Of a stretch of DNA of 64,000 nucleotides, positions 27,401 through 37,657 are shown piece by piece. Where the stretch lies: the NCBI GenBank assembly GCA_949358305.1, contig OX442318.1, positions 11,888,517 to 11,952,516 on the forward strand. The letters are read 5' to 3'. The DNA is from Strigamia acuminata (Eukaryota > Arthropoda > Chilopoda > Geophilomorpha > Linotaeniidae). The position numbers were made by a program, and so were the translations under genes. Numbering within the stretch: the stretch's first letter is position 1; every line of letters begins with the position of its first letter. The notes under the pieces were generated by a model. The model saw only the letters and a list, made by a program, of their open reading frames with translations, had not been told where the DNA came from and ran no database searches.

Positions 27401-30177
27401 CCTATCTTTAATATCAGTTACATTACAATAAGCCCTTGAACCACCATTAATATTTTTTTAAATTTTAAATCCAAGTTCTGATTCCAATGTTTTAAATATA
27501 ACCAAGTTGTGTAATGGAATTCAAACACTTTATAGGAAAATTAGCTTGAAATATCTTTAGAAATTTCGAATTTTTTTTACATTATTTGCATTTTTTGACT
27601 TGAATTTAAAATAATTTGAATTTATATCTCCCAAAAAAATTATTATTTTCTTTTCAGTTTTTAAAGTTAACATGAACACAATAACAAGAGTGTTATTAAC
27701 ACACAAGTGAACAGTTTATTGTGCAGGAATCAGAGTAATTTTGGAATCATTTGACATTATGATATTTTTAATGACCATTGTGTACTTCATATTAAAATTG
27801 AGCAATGTATACTGATAGTATACACAATCCCAATATTGGTTGTGTAATTTGAACTTATTTCATCAATTGTGAGAAACAATTGTGAATAGTTAGATTAGTT
27901 TTCTTATGTTAGAGAGTTTTGCTACAATAATTACTGTGGATTACCGACTATTTCGCACCTAAAAAGAATATGGAATTTTGTGTTTATTCGTTTAGGATGA
28001 GTAAGCAGGAGACAGACGAGACAGTCGATAAGTTTTGCGCTCGGTTGAGGAATTTGGCGGTTGGATGCGAATTCACAGATTTGGACCGGGAATTGAAGTC
28101 ACAGGTGATTTTTGGGACGTCCATGGCCAAGCTACGCCGTCAAGCGTTGCTGGAGGGTACGTGAAAGTTTAAAGAGGTTTTGGATTTGTCGTTCAAGGTT
28201 GGATAATGCGAGTATTGGAGGTGGACAAGTGACAGCAGGAGGACGGAAGATGCGAGCGGTGAAGTTGGACGTGTATGGCGGAGATATGGATGAGGAGGAG
28301 CTTTTTGGGATTACGGTCGGATCGGTGGGAGCGAAACAGAACACGCCGAGAGTGGAGGTCATTATAGGTCGATGCAGGATGAAAGTAATTTTTGGAATTG
28401 ATTCTGGAGCTCAAGCGAGATTACTGAGCAGAGAAGTATACAAATCGATTAGTCCTCCACCATTTTTGCGACCGAGCCAGGCGCGTTCAATGCCGTACGG
28501 GAGTGTTGAGCCTTTGCCCCTTTTAGGAACTATGAGGACGATTATCGAGTACGAGGGCCGGCGAGAGGAGGTCGAACTGTTTGTGGCAGATGAGGATGGA
28601 GAGTCGCTGCTTAGTTATGAGGCGTCAAAACGATTAGGACTGGTGCAGATGGTTCACGCAGTAGGAGGGGTTGAGTTGGAAAAGGACATTAGAGAGAAGT
28701 ATCCGAAATTGTTTAATGGAATCGAAAAACTGAAGGGCAGGAAAGTGCATTTGCACGTCAAGGAAAATGTGGTACCCGTGGTGCAACGGTATAGACCTAT
28801 CCCGTTTAGTCTGAGGAAGAAAGTAGAGGCAGAATTGGAGAGATTGGTTGCTGAGGATATAATAGAGCGGAGGGCAGAACCGGACGAACAATACGTAAAG
28901 TATGTAAAGTTTTATTTTATTTTATTATTTTTGTCATTTATTTTTCTTTTCTTTATTTATTTGCTCAGAATGAATGTATTTGAGTAAAAACATGTGCAGC
29001 CCACAAAACAAAAGTTGTTGAAATGCTCCAATATATTGTGTATTTAAAATAATCCTGGACAGACCCTTAAGTATGTACTTGTAAGTGGCTAATGCAGCTG
29101 GCTGAACCAGCTAAAAGATTAGCTTGTTGGCAAATGGAGCTAATGACTTATTCTTTTGAGATTTAGTACATTAAAGGTCCGCTAAATGTTTTAGCAGATA
29201 CATACTGTGAACCGGGTGACTTTGACACGCCATTTTGATGTTTGAATTTTAGAAAATACCTCTCTTTCTTGTTTGAGTGGAGATAATTAAATTCATTATT
29301 GGGGGTAAAATGAGTAAAAGATGGGGGTGTTTAAATCGAATCCCAAACAAACTAGCATTACATCAAACACACAATCTGCACTCATGCCTACACTAACCGA
29401 GTCTTGTGTGACGTTCGCCACTTCCTCATTGACGTTCGGCACTTCCAGGTTGACGTTCCCCACTTCCACGTTGATGTCCGCCACTTCTTCATTAACATTT
29501 GCCACTTCTTGGTTGACGTTCCCCACTTCCACGTTGATGTCCGCCACTTCTTCGTTCACATTTGGCAATTCCGCCACTTCCTAAAAATATAAGAATTTTA
29601 TAGTTTTTACAACTTTGTAATTGGAAATTTTGCTCTATCTCAACCAGTTAACGAGTTAGCAAATGAAAAGTACATTGTTGCATGTCTGGCATACAATTTG
29701 ATTACACCATTGGATTCGTCATCCCTACTTTGCTATAGGATAGTCTGCTTGGTTTTTTAAAAAAGCATATACTTATTCTGGAAATTGACTGGGCATCTTA
29801 AACGAAACACCCTGTATAAATTATACAAACCTCATCCTCTGGGGGATTTGCCAGCACGTTAAATGCTTCAGTAATTAGATCCAAATTCAATTCCTGAATG
29901 TTTTTATAAAAAAATTCAATTAATTTTTTTAATTTTGTAAAAATAATAAGGAGTATATAAATTATACTCACCGGAAAGCGACGAACTCGACGACGTTGGT
30001 TTGCATATGCTTGTTGTAAGGTTAAAACACCTATAAAAACCAAAAATAAAACACGAAAAAAGCGAAATTGTAATAAAAATTAAACCCAAATTTAAACCCA
30101 ACTGAAATGAACAGAAACGGTTAAATTTTACCTTCTTCGTCAAATTCTAAGATATCTCTTGCTTCCTCTGGGGTCAT
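24469..30177 (-). CDS. Aurora-kinase-like pseudokinase with J-like N terminus (9-exon model)
   Basis: Exons from the 5' end: 30132-30177, 29972-30030, 29831-29893, 29398-29580, 27140-27273, 26890-27081, 26681-26831, 26266-26613, 24469-24564. Every join is GT-AG and in phase; the total is 1272 nt, 423 residues. Residues 1-56 (PEEARDILEF, LQQAYANQRRRVRRFP, LITEAFNVLANP) resemble J-domain helices without HPD. Residues 57-117 are NVN/EEVA repeats and 118-162 an acidic linker. From about 166 the protein follows Aurora kinases: EQGTFG loop, Lys200, SALDYCH, SSIHEPS, DVWSLGVLCHEFLVG and RRLPVEAVLAHQW. Missing kinase features: the helix-C Glu is Gln218, HRD is HGD (295-297), the following Lys is Gln299, DFG is GFG (318-320), and the activation loop is about 11 residues short, removing the T-loop Thr region. 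Catalysis therefore looks lost, while open frames and clean splicing argue against a dead gene. The join of the first four exons to the kinase part is inference; they could be a separate gene. Confidence 0.75.
24781..25005 (+). repeat. Dispersed repeat, copy 2
   Basis: Matches 1-256 in ordered blocks (TGACGTGGTCGG, TTCATGGAGGCTGT, CACAGTGGTGAAT, CCACTCAGCTCCC). It is immediately followed by the foldback element at 25009, which appears to have inserted at its 3' end. Confidence 0.55.
25009..25325. mobile_element. Foldback-type MITE, CAGTTCGCGCC ends
   Basis: Long inverted arms of about 130 bp (CAGTTCGCGCC-GGTATCTT, CCCATTCTGCGCAGACG, AATTCCAGTTGT, CCTAATATTAGGC) converge on a short AT-rich spacer. 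It is flanked by TA at 25007-25008 and 25326-25327. It lies in the last intron of the pseudokinase gene. Confidence 0.85.
25336..25405. mobile_element. Tiny (70-bp) hAT-type MITE with 8-bp target duplication
   Basis: Ends CAGGGGCGGATCTA and TAGATCCGCCACTG are inverted, and it is flanked on both sides by GGTCAGTC (25328-25335 and 25406-25413). An 8-bp duplication with CAGG..CACTG-type ends is typical of hAT superfamily MITEs. It sits 10 bp from the foldback MITE. Confidence 0.85.
25468..26219 (+). pseudogene. Broken intronless coiled-coil protein gene
   Basis: Plus-strand coding sequence inside the last intron of the minus-strand pseudokinase gene. The first frame (ATG 25468 to 25845) is Glu/Lys/Arg-rich with heptad-like patterns (VQSKNENERLKDADLE, EEMAREKVELQVELNGL). 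The continuation is in another frame from about 25810 (KKYMNQINPLEKTKLDL), has a TAG at 25881, and resumes (KVCELESGQRWMQKSECE, KNELLKLEQEK, AENSVTVVKFRLLEEEE) to 26219. One frameshift, one stop and no introns suggest a retrocopied or decaying gene. The parent family could not be identified. Confidence 0.55.
27970..28895 (+). pseudogene. Truncated Gypsy-type gag-protease-RT fragment
   Basis: Fragment of a retroelement unlike the 8.5-kb one, in antisense within the 2.1-kb intron between exons 27140-27273 and 29398-29580 of the pseudokinase gene. Recognisable parts: Gag end (ETVDKFCARLRNLAVGCEF, RRQALLEG) followed by a stop at 28162, an aspartic protease (IDSGAQARLLS) and the RT entry segment (PVVQRYRPIPFSLRKKVEAE). 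It ends before the RT catalytic motif. No LTRs were found. Confidence 0.8.
29398..29580 (-). repeat. Coding repeat in the pseudokinase gene (NVN/EEVA units)
   Basis: The whole 183-nt exon consists of about 21-nt units coding EEVANVN-like heptads, with a 60-nt higher-order unit (EVADINVEVGNVN) present twice. It is flanked by normal splice sites and keeps frame, so it is likely translated; length polymorphism is expected. Confidence 0.8.
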
Positions 30178-30390
30178 CTTGGAAGCGATTTTTTAATTTG
30201 CCAACGAAAATACTTAAGGGGATAAGGATGCTGTGGTGAAGCTGAAAGCGTGCTAAATATATTCCAAGTGTGCTGAAAAGTGATAACAGTCACGTTGAAA
30301 AACGAAAAACAATATCGCGCCTATGCGTTTATGCTTCACTGCGATGCACGGTCAAAAAAGCGGTGTTGAATAATGCACACGATAGTACCC

Positions 30391-30440
30391 GTCGCGTGTA
30401 CGAATGCTGTTGCACGACGCCTATATTCGTACACGCGACG
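30391..30440. repeat. Inverted repeat CGTCGCGTGTACGAAT
   Basis: 16-bp arms CGTCGCGTGTACGAAT and ATTCGTACACGCGACG flank an 18-bp loop, about 215 bp upstream of the pseudokinase start codon. It may be a MITE remnant or a hairpin regulatory element. Confidence 0.6.
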
Positions 30441-30633
30441 TAAAAAAGTATTCTTATACGCAACGTTGTTCGGATAACCAGTCGTTCGCTTAAGCAATGT
30501 TCGGATAATCGACGCTCAACTATAATGCCCAAACCTATAGTCGGCTCCCAGCATCTTCATGCCAGAAACAAACTGAAGATTTTCTCTACACATAGATTAA
30601 CCCAACAAACACATGCCTTTTAGAAATAATACC

Positions 30634-30820
30634 GGGGCTGTAGCTCAGTTTGGCGCAAAATGCTGTGAATAAAACCGGTGGAAGCGTGAATTTGTCACGA
30701 CGGGCGCCGTCTCGACCCGAGACGAACGTAATGGCGACGTATTGCCGTGAAACTAAAAAGCGCGCGGCCTAATGCCGCTTATATGCGCGAAACTTAATGC
30801 AAATGCACTTATAAACGTGC
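30634..30820 (+). repeat. Possible tRNA-derived SINE
   Basis: GGGGCTGTAGCTCAGTTTGG at 30634-30653 is an excellent Pol III A-box in a tRNA-like start. A B-box-like TCTCGACCC occurs near 30710, farther than in a true tRNA, so this is not a functional tRNA gene. The sequence downstream is GC-rich and unlike its neighbours. Confidence 0.4.
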
Positions 30821-31120
30821 TGTAAGAAATACTAGACCTTTACAAAAGATAAAACACTTTAATAAATGAAAATATAATTACATTAGAGTCCGTTTGATGG
30901 GAAAAATCTAAGTGCAGCTCCAGCACCAGGTAGCTGCCATCTTGGAAAAGTAAAGACAACGGATAACACCATCTGGTGTTAGAATTGGGCAATATGAAAA
31001 ACCACATGTTACGAGATGCACGATACTGCATGCATTTAAAGGTAAACAAACAATAATGTGCTTAATGCACTCTAATACTAAACGATCACGTACTATCGAA
31101 AAATAGAGTTTCGACTGTAT

Positions 31121-32470
31121 ATGGAAATTTATTGTGGGGTAAAAATACGTTTGTGGAATGTGAAATGTGAAATATTTTTAATTCATTGTGGTAAATTCAT
31201 CCAAAATTCTTCAAAAATATTGAAATTTGTTGACCAAGCAATGAAATCTCGTATTCTAATCATTTTAGTCTCAACAATTGCAAATATCGTTCGAAATCTC
31301 GTAAACAAATCACCTCGATCACCACCACCACCACCATCTGCTTCGCTAATAGGATCAAATCTCATCAATTACGCATCAGCACCCCAACCAAAACCCCAGG
31401 TCGGTACCACAGCAAATGACAAAAAAAGAAATTTTTTAAAACCCATCTAACCTATTTAGTCAAATGGTCAGAATGCAAACTTTTGCTGCCCCGACCGCAA
31501 TGGCGCAACAGCTTTGTAGTTACGGTATCCCGAGAAGATGAAGACTTTAATGCCGAATTGAATAAATATGCAATTTCCACCTCGACTAGCCCACCCTCAA
31601 GGATTAATGACTCCAACTGCTTTAGGTCATAAAATTTTCAAGTAGAAGAAAATATTCTATTTTTTATTCCATCTATTTTCTTTCCTGCAATACAAATATC
31701 ATCGTTTCAGACAAACCCGATGGAAATTAGAAACGGCGTAGTTCAACTAGAATAAACGTTCGTCGCAGCACAAGTTGCTCTTAAACTAAACTTAAACTAA
31801 ACATATCTACTCAAATCTACCTTCTCCACCATCAACACTAAACTGCAAATAAAAATAACAAATATTTGTGCGTGAAATGTGGAATTACAAGTGTGTTCCA
31901 CGTTTGAACAATTCTAAATGCAGTTAAAAATTTTGAAACCAAAAAAGTTTGGGAATACTTGTAAGGTTGTGATAAGCTGGTTGATGGTTGCATACTGCTA
32001 TTTCCATACTTGCTTCTTGCATTATACAGAAATACAGATATAAATAGAAGTACAGACATTGCAATCGATTTCCTTTCCTGACAAAGCAAGGAATCAACTT
32101 AACAGACATGCATTTTAAAATAAAAAGAACATAAAACTTTATTTTTAAATAGAAAACATATTTGATTCCAGAATAACATTGATTTTACATCATTTCAATC
32201 ATTATTATACTGAAAAAGACTAAAAATTATAGGGAACTACTTTTCCTCGTAGCAGAAGTGCTCTACAACTTTCTAATCCACTTTTTCTCTCTATGTCACA
32301 GTTCTCTAGTTACAATATGGATGACCCAAAATACTACCCTGAAATTATTTTGCTAAATCAACATCTAAAACAGTTTGGGAATTATTTACTGTGAACCAGA
32401 CTTTTTAGACCACCCTGTATTAATTTTGTTTACATTGTTTACAAAGGAAGAACTTGAGAGATTAATATTT
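31121..32470. other. Intergenic region with repeat remnants and possible stray exons
   Basis: 31830-32030 is a partial copy of the composite-repeat core (matches 36470-36640). On the plus strand, 31260-31450 (proline-rich SPPPPPSASL) and 31460-31625 (KWSECKLLLPRPQWRNSF, SREDEDFNAELNKYA) are flanked by splice-like signals and could be exons of the unidentified locus continuing at 34 kb. Support is weak. Confidence 0.3.
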
Positions 32471-32491
32471 ATTGCTAGAATTTTGATTTTT

Positions 32492-33862
32492 TTAATAAAA
32501 AAATGAGGTTTCGGTGGGGATGCCTAAAAACGTCTTTAAAAAGGTCTCATCCAGTTTAAGCTGCACATTCAAGTTTCTGCTTTTAATCGACCTTTCAATT
32601 AAATCGACAATGGAATTGTTAATGTGGTTACAACACCAGATGTACAACGTATTCATTGGATTCCGCATTCTCAGCAATTTGTCGATTGAAGCTAAAGTAA
32701 TGTTGGGGCAAAACGCAAATGCTAAAATCTTTAGACATTGCAGCGCATTCGATTCAGTTAGTTGCAAAAGAAAATCGTCAGAAAGTATTTGTCTTTTTTC
32801 AATGCACAAATTTTGTAAACTTTTACATTGTATCAATAATGTTTTCATTTGTTGTTCAGTCATTTGTAATTCGTTACATTGCAAATATAGTTGACGAAGG
32901 CTTCTCAATGGAGCATTCGTAATATCATCACTTTCATTCGAAATCGAACACTCTTCTAATGCTAATTTCTGTAACATTGGACAAGCGCGATCTATAAGTC
33001 TAATATTGACCTCTTCAAGTCCAAACAGAATGAGATTTGTCAATCGTTGCGGCCACATAGAAATATTAAAATCCAGATGAGTTTCGTCACCAAAGAACTC
33101 TAAGCTTCTTAAATTGGGAAAAATGGTCCTCACCAAGGGAAGATGCAAGCTACGCGTCACTTGGACATGTTCGATGGAATAGGTGCGCGGAATTTTGTAT
33201 CTACTCGACCGTTGTGCTAACTCGATAAATGATTTGTTCCATTCGGAATGTTGAAACACTTTTAAAAGAGGCAGGTTGTCGAGAAGGAACAAATACCCTT
33301 CAGCCGTTGTAGCAAGACTACGTCCAAGAATTAAAAAGTCCAGTTTGACACAACGGCTTAGTGAGCGGAGCCCGACGTCAGTAAAACCACTAGAAAGAAT
33401 TTCGAGATGTGTCATCAGCGGACAATTCTCTCCGATTGCAGCAGCAACTTCATCCGTATAACATTCATGCGCATTCCTAAGGAATAAATGTTGAAGTTTT
33501 GGCAAACTTCGAACAAGTTTGACTGCAGACACAATTGTGCAACCACATAACATGTTTAAATGCACAAGGTTTTCACAAAGCTCGCTTATTTTATCGCAAA
33601 GAAGAGTTTTGCACGGATCAAACATTTCCAAATGGTGTAGTGACACGGTGCCGGAATTAACGAATATGTTTGAAGGTAAACGTTTCTTCGGGTATACGGT
33701 ATTAAAAAATGTGTCTTCAAATGGCAGACACAGTCGTTCAAATACGTTGTGAATAAATTTTGGACGTTGACTTGCCAGTCGATCTTGCATCTCTTCAAAT
33801 CGAGTGACTATCACATCTAAGCACAATTTTTCCAGACTCGAAGCCGATTTCCTGCGTGGCAT
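32492..33862 (-). CDS. Single-exon leucine-rich-repeat (F-box/LRR-like) protein
   Basis: Uninterrupted 456-codon frame beginning MPRRKSASSLEKLCLDVI. The first about 60 residues are helical and could be a degenerate F-box (LEKLCLDVIVTRFEEM). The rest is a series of leucine-rich repeats of the cysteine-containing AMN1/FBXL style: LVHLNMLCGCTIVSAVKLVRSLPKLQHLFL, CPLMTHLEILSSGFTDVGLRSLSRCVKLDFLIL, CPMLQKLALEECSI, LKILAFAFCPNITLASIDKLL. Such proteins are usually substrate adaptors of SCF ubiquitin ligases. No intron, signal peptide or membrane segment. Intronless LRR genes of this kind are often members of expanded families. Confidence 0.85.
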   Translation of the reverse strand: MPRRKSASSLEKLCLDVIVTRFEEMQDRLASQRPKFIHNVFERLCLPFEDTFFNTVYPKKRLPSNIFVNSGTVSLHHLEMFDPCKTLLCDKISELCENLVHLNMLCGCTIVSAVKLVRSLPKLQHLFLRNAHECYTDEVAAAIGENCPLMTHLEILSSGFTDVGLRSLSRCVKLDFLILGRSLATTAEGYLFLLDNLPLLKVFQHSEWNKSFIELAQRSSRYKIPRTYSIEHVQVTRSLHLPLVRTIFPNLRSLEFFGDETHLDFNISMWPQRLTNLILFGLEEVNIRLIDRACPMLQKLALEECSISNESDDITNAPLRSLRQLYLQCNELQMTEQQMKTLLIQCKSLQNLCIEKRQILSDDFLLQLTESNALQCLKILAFAFCPNITLASIDKLLRMRNPMNTLYIWCCNHINNSIVDLIERSIKSRNLNVQLKLDETFLKTFLGIPTETSFFY

Positions 33863-34049
33863 GTCGACTGTAGGGATTCAGATGCGATTAATCAAAATCT
33901 ACAACAAATTCTTTATATAGGCAAAACATACTGCATGGTATAACGACACTTGGACGATACAGCACAAAACGCACGATGGACGTTATTCGTCACGCCTAGA
34001 TCAATATTGTCTCTTTTTGTGGCACTCGAAACTAACAAAATCATTCAAA

Positions 34050-35790
34050 TAAAGATTTATTGGACAATCCAACCCAAAAAAATCAGATTTCGTTCGTAGT
34101 GCGCAGGTGCAGTGCTTACTCCTGGCTGTAGTTGCAACAATTTGCGCGAACGTGGTTTAAACCTGAACTTAAATTTTATACACATTTGACGTCTGGATTC
34201 GACTAAAATTTCTAAAATTACAAAGTAAGAGGACCATTTTGGACTTGCCGAGTCAAGAACACATGTCACTAGCAATAACTACAGTGCTATATCAGCTGGA
34301 CTACTCTCGCCTGGCTTGTCTGGCAATAATTCGCTCGCTCCTGAATTCTAACACTACGAGTAACTAGATTTTTCGTAACGTGAAGACAATCTTGGACTTA
34401 CCGAGTCTGGAACACATTTCGCTAGCTCAAACTTCGGTTTTGCGATGGAAATCTCCTTCGATCCTCCAAATTGATTGCACGGAAATCGAGCAATGGTTAG
34501 TCGTCCAACAAGCAGTTTGTAACCGAGCCCACTCTCTTCTCATTCCAAGCAAATATGGGATTTCTTCCAATTCCTAGAAATCCGCGTGTTCAGCGCTCTC
34601 AACTTTCTCGACCTCAAATTCCTGACATCCATAATCCAGTCCACAGCCAACTAGACGTGAAGAAAACAACACGAGTTCTCTCTCGACTGCAAGACTGACC
34701 ATCAAATCCAAACTGGACGTCGCCGTCGTCTGTTGCATCGCGGACGTCGTCGAACACATCTCCAACGAATTTCCCATCGTTTTGAAAAAACGTTTCGACC
34801 GACGAGACGCATCCAACTTGAAACATTCCATGTTCAAATATTGGCGAGGACTGACCATCAAAACCGACCCATGGAAATATTCGAATCGTCGTTGAGCTGC
34901 AGAAACCAATGCGGCATCGAGTATTTCTGGTCGCTCTTCAATCCAAGCGAACAAAATCTGATGTTCAAGCAGCTCGTCCGAAAACACAATGCTTTTTAGC
35001 CCATCACTTTCTGAAAGCGGACGATCGTCTGATTGTCCAGTCCAGCACAGTCCAGCACAGTCCAGCACAGTCCAGCACATGCCATTAACAACGCCTGGAC
35101 TCAATTAAGCAATGTTATAACACCCCACTTTTCTATTTTTAATTATTTTTAATTGTTACCATACGTATTTATTTATTTATTTTAAGGTGATGCATGTGCC
35201 GGCGGATGTGCTGAGAACTCGGTATGAAAACATTTTGGCAGGTTTGGTACCAATTCCGGGATTGCAGAAATGGACGAACAACAACTAATGACCGTTTTAT
35301 CGTCGTGCCTCTACTCATGCAGTTTTTACACGTGGACTCGATCGCGCCCACATCGGCGCTAATTTTGGATTTATTTGCGTCGGGCTACAATTTTTACGAC
35401 TTGCTATGCAGAACCGTTTGTGGAGAAACTCTTTCGTCGATATGAAGAAATACAACGAGCACAAATATTCGTTTATTTACCTTAATCTATGCAAGGCGCG
35501 CGATTCCAACAACCACCAAGCACGTATTGCTCAACGATGAGAGCATCAAAAAACGGAGACAGGTGTGTCGCGGAGCTGCTTATTAAGAAGATTCCTTTGA
35601 GCGATTTCCATTGGGATTTTCTGGAGTTAATTGCGAAGAAATACATATCGAGCGACGACGAAATGACAACTTTTAAAACGCATTGTTCGCGTTTCGCGTA
35701 CTACATCTGTCGCACTTTGCTTTCCAACGGAACCGACAAGAACAAATGGTATTTTTACAGACCGGAAGAACGACTTTGCTTGTGGTACTG
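34050..35790 (+). pseudogene. Unidentified broken coding locus
   Basis: Several protein-like stretches occur on the plus strand in different frames: VQCLLLAVVATICANVV (near 34108); ILDLPSQEHMSLA (34239-34277) and a similar ILDLPSLEHISLA (34386-34424), indicating an internal duplication; FFQFLEIRVFSALNFLDLKFL (34563-34626); KLDVAVVCCIADVVEHISNE (34714-34773); VMHVPADVLRTRYENILAGL (35188-35247); FIVVPLLMQFLHVDSIAPTS; ELLIKKIPLSDFHWDFLELI (35570-35629). The leucine-rich helical character suggests a large alpha-solenoid nuclear or transport protein. I could not identify it. Stops and frame changes not matched by convincing introns suggest decay. The composite repeat begins at its 3' end. Confidence 0.4.
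35037..35080. repeat. Short tandem repeat, TCCAGCACAG unit
   Basis: About four and a half copies of TCCAGCACAG in a row at 35037-35080, within the broken locus. Confidence 0.8.
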
Positions 35791-37233
35791 TTAGGGGTGG
35801 GATCTAGAAAAAAAATCACCTCTGCTCAGATAATCAATTTCGTAATCAATCAACATTCTTCCAAATCCCTGACATACTGATAGCCTATCAAATCCCCATC
35901 CAAACCCTAGAATCTGAAATCATTAAATATTTTATAATTAGACTAATTATTTGTCAGCACTATAAAAATGAACACAGCTGATGTCATGTCAGCCTTTATC
36001 AAAACTGTTTTATTAATCTATTGATGTATTTTAAATGATACAGTACTTATTTATTTTCTTCTTTTAAATCCATAATTTAATTTTAATTTAATTCAATAAT
36101 TTAAATTTCCTAAAAATTTAAAAATTGGTCTCTAGTCAGAGGTTAATGCTATTGAAGGTGACTGTGAATCATGGCACAAATGAATTTGATCAGGATCAGT
36201 CATCCCTCAGCCATTTATATTCCATTTGCTGTATAAATACTGTACAGTAAATTCTCTCATAATACGCGGATCCCCAATAAACTGGGTTTCTACTTTCTAA
36301 CAAAGCGTGGGGAATATCTAAATTTTGTAAAAAGTAAATTTTTGCTACAAAAATGTAGTTTTTGCAGTAAATGAACTCGAAATGTGTGAAATTTTGATCT
36401 GCATGTAAAAATTGGCAATGTTTGGCCATATAACCATTGTATAGCCACTGTAAATTTTCCATATGACACTAAACTGTAAATAAAAACAACAAATTTTTGT
36501 GTGTGAAATGTGGAATTATGTTCCACATTTGAACAATTCTGAATGCAGTTAAAAATTTTGAAACCAAAAAAGTTCGGGAGTCAGGTTATGATTAGCTGGT
36601 TGATGGTTACATACTGCTATTTCCATACTTGCTTCTTGGTGCTATCACTAATTAACTACCTTATATGTTGTTCGCACCAGAAAGTTTGGGCAAGCCTAAC
36701 ATTTAAATCTAGTTCTAATTCTTAGTGCAAATGCATCTAGCCCAAAATTAGCTAGTTTAAAAATTTTTAAACTAGATAATTCTAATCCAGTTGTGTGAAC
36801 TAGATAATTGCCAAAGAACTAGATAACTGCCACTGTCACTTCCCACAATTCCGTGCGCAGTACGGTCACTTGATTTGTCTATTGGCTGCATGCTAGCCTA
36901 AATATGTGGATTTTTGATTCTTGGTGCGAATGCATTAATCTAATAATTTTGTAGGCTAAATCATCCAGAACTAGATTTAAATTTCAGGCTAGCCCAAGTT
37001 TTCTGGTGCGAACAAGGTATTACTTCTCTCCCAACATGCTCCTTGTTCTTGCGTTACTTTGAAACTTGTTTATATTTTTTAATCCAGTCTAAATGTAAAT
37101 GTAGGTCATTTACCTGAATGGTCCAGCTCTCTGACGAGAATGGTGCATCCTAAAAAGGCGTATCTATTGTGAATTGTCTTATTTTATTTATCAAATCCAA
37201 CACGAGGAAAATAAGGTGGACAATTTATTGTCA
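35768..37233 (+). mobile_element. Composite repeat, copy 2 (core inverted)
   Basis: The left arm 35768-36227 matches 22965-23407 in the same orientation. The core 36228-37208 is the reverse complement of 23408-24409. The right flank AAATAAGGTGGACAATTTAT matches 24410 onward in the same orientation as in copy 1. The nested MITE lies at about 36668-37015. Confidence 0.85.
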
Positions 37234-37522
37234 CTCTGCATACAAATATCATATAAAAATATTGTTCTGTTAAATATTTTCTCATTTTATTATCAAAACT
37301 TGATCTAACAGAAGGAAAATAAGGTGGACATGACTAAATATAAACTCACTAAGCAAATTATTCTCCAACCAAAACTATACAAGCTGGTATTGTAGAAAAA
37401 AGAAAACAAGAAAAAAATAGTACATCACAGATAAATGACGTTATTGCACAAAAAAACACTCTCACTTCAGTGGCAGGGTATTTTTTTAATATATTTTTTT
37501 TCTCTTTAAATGTTTAGCATCC

Positions 37523-37657
37523 ATGGCTAGAATGATCTCTAAGGAAATGGGACAGAAACCACAATCTTTAAATCCTGGTGTGGCCAAGTGCTTACAAAAG
37601 GAATTTGTTTATCACGGTGCTCGCAACGAGGAGGGTGTTATTCAATTAATTACGTAG
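37523..37657 (+). CDS. Isolated 44-residue open frame, possible exon
   Basis: Follows an acceptor-like TTTAG and reads MARMISKEMGQKPQSLNPGVAK then CLQKEFVYHGARNEEGVIQLIT before a stop. Codon content is protein-like and less AT-rich than its surroundings. Family unknown; no partner exon was found nearby. Confidence 0.25.
   Translation: MARMISKEMGQKPQSLNPGVAKCLQKEFVYHGARNEEGVIQLIT

Noticed and set aside
30634-30720. A tRNA gene
   Set aside because: The A-box is excellent, but no cloverleaf with a proper anticodon stem and acceptor stem can be formed, and the B-box is too far away; a SINE is more likely.
34574-35104. 176-residue minus-strand frame opposite the broken locus
   Set aside because: The plus-strand segments are more protein-like (leucine-rich helices), and the minus-strand frame begins within the TCCAGCACAG tandem repeat.
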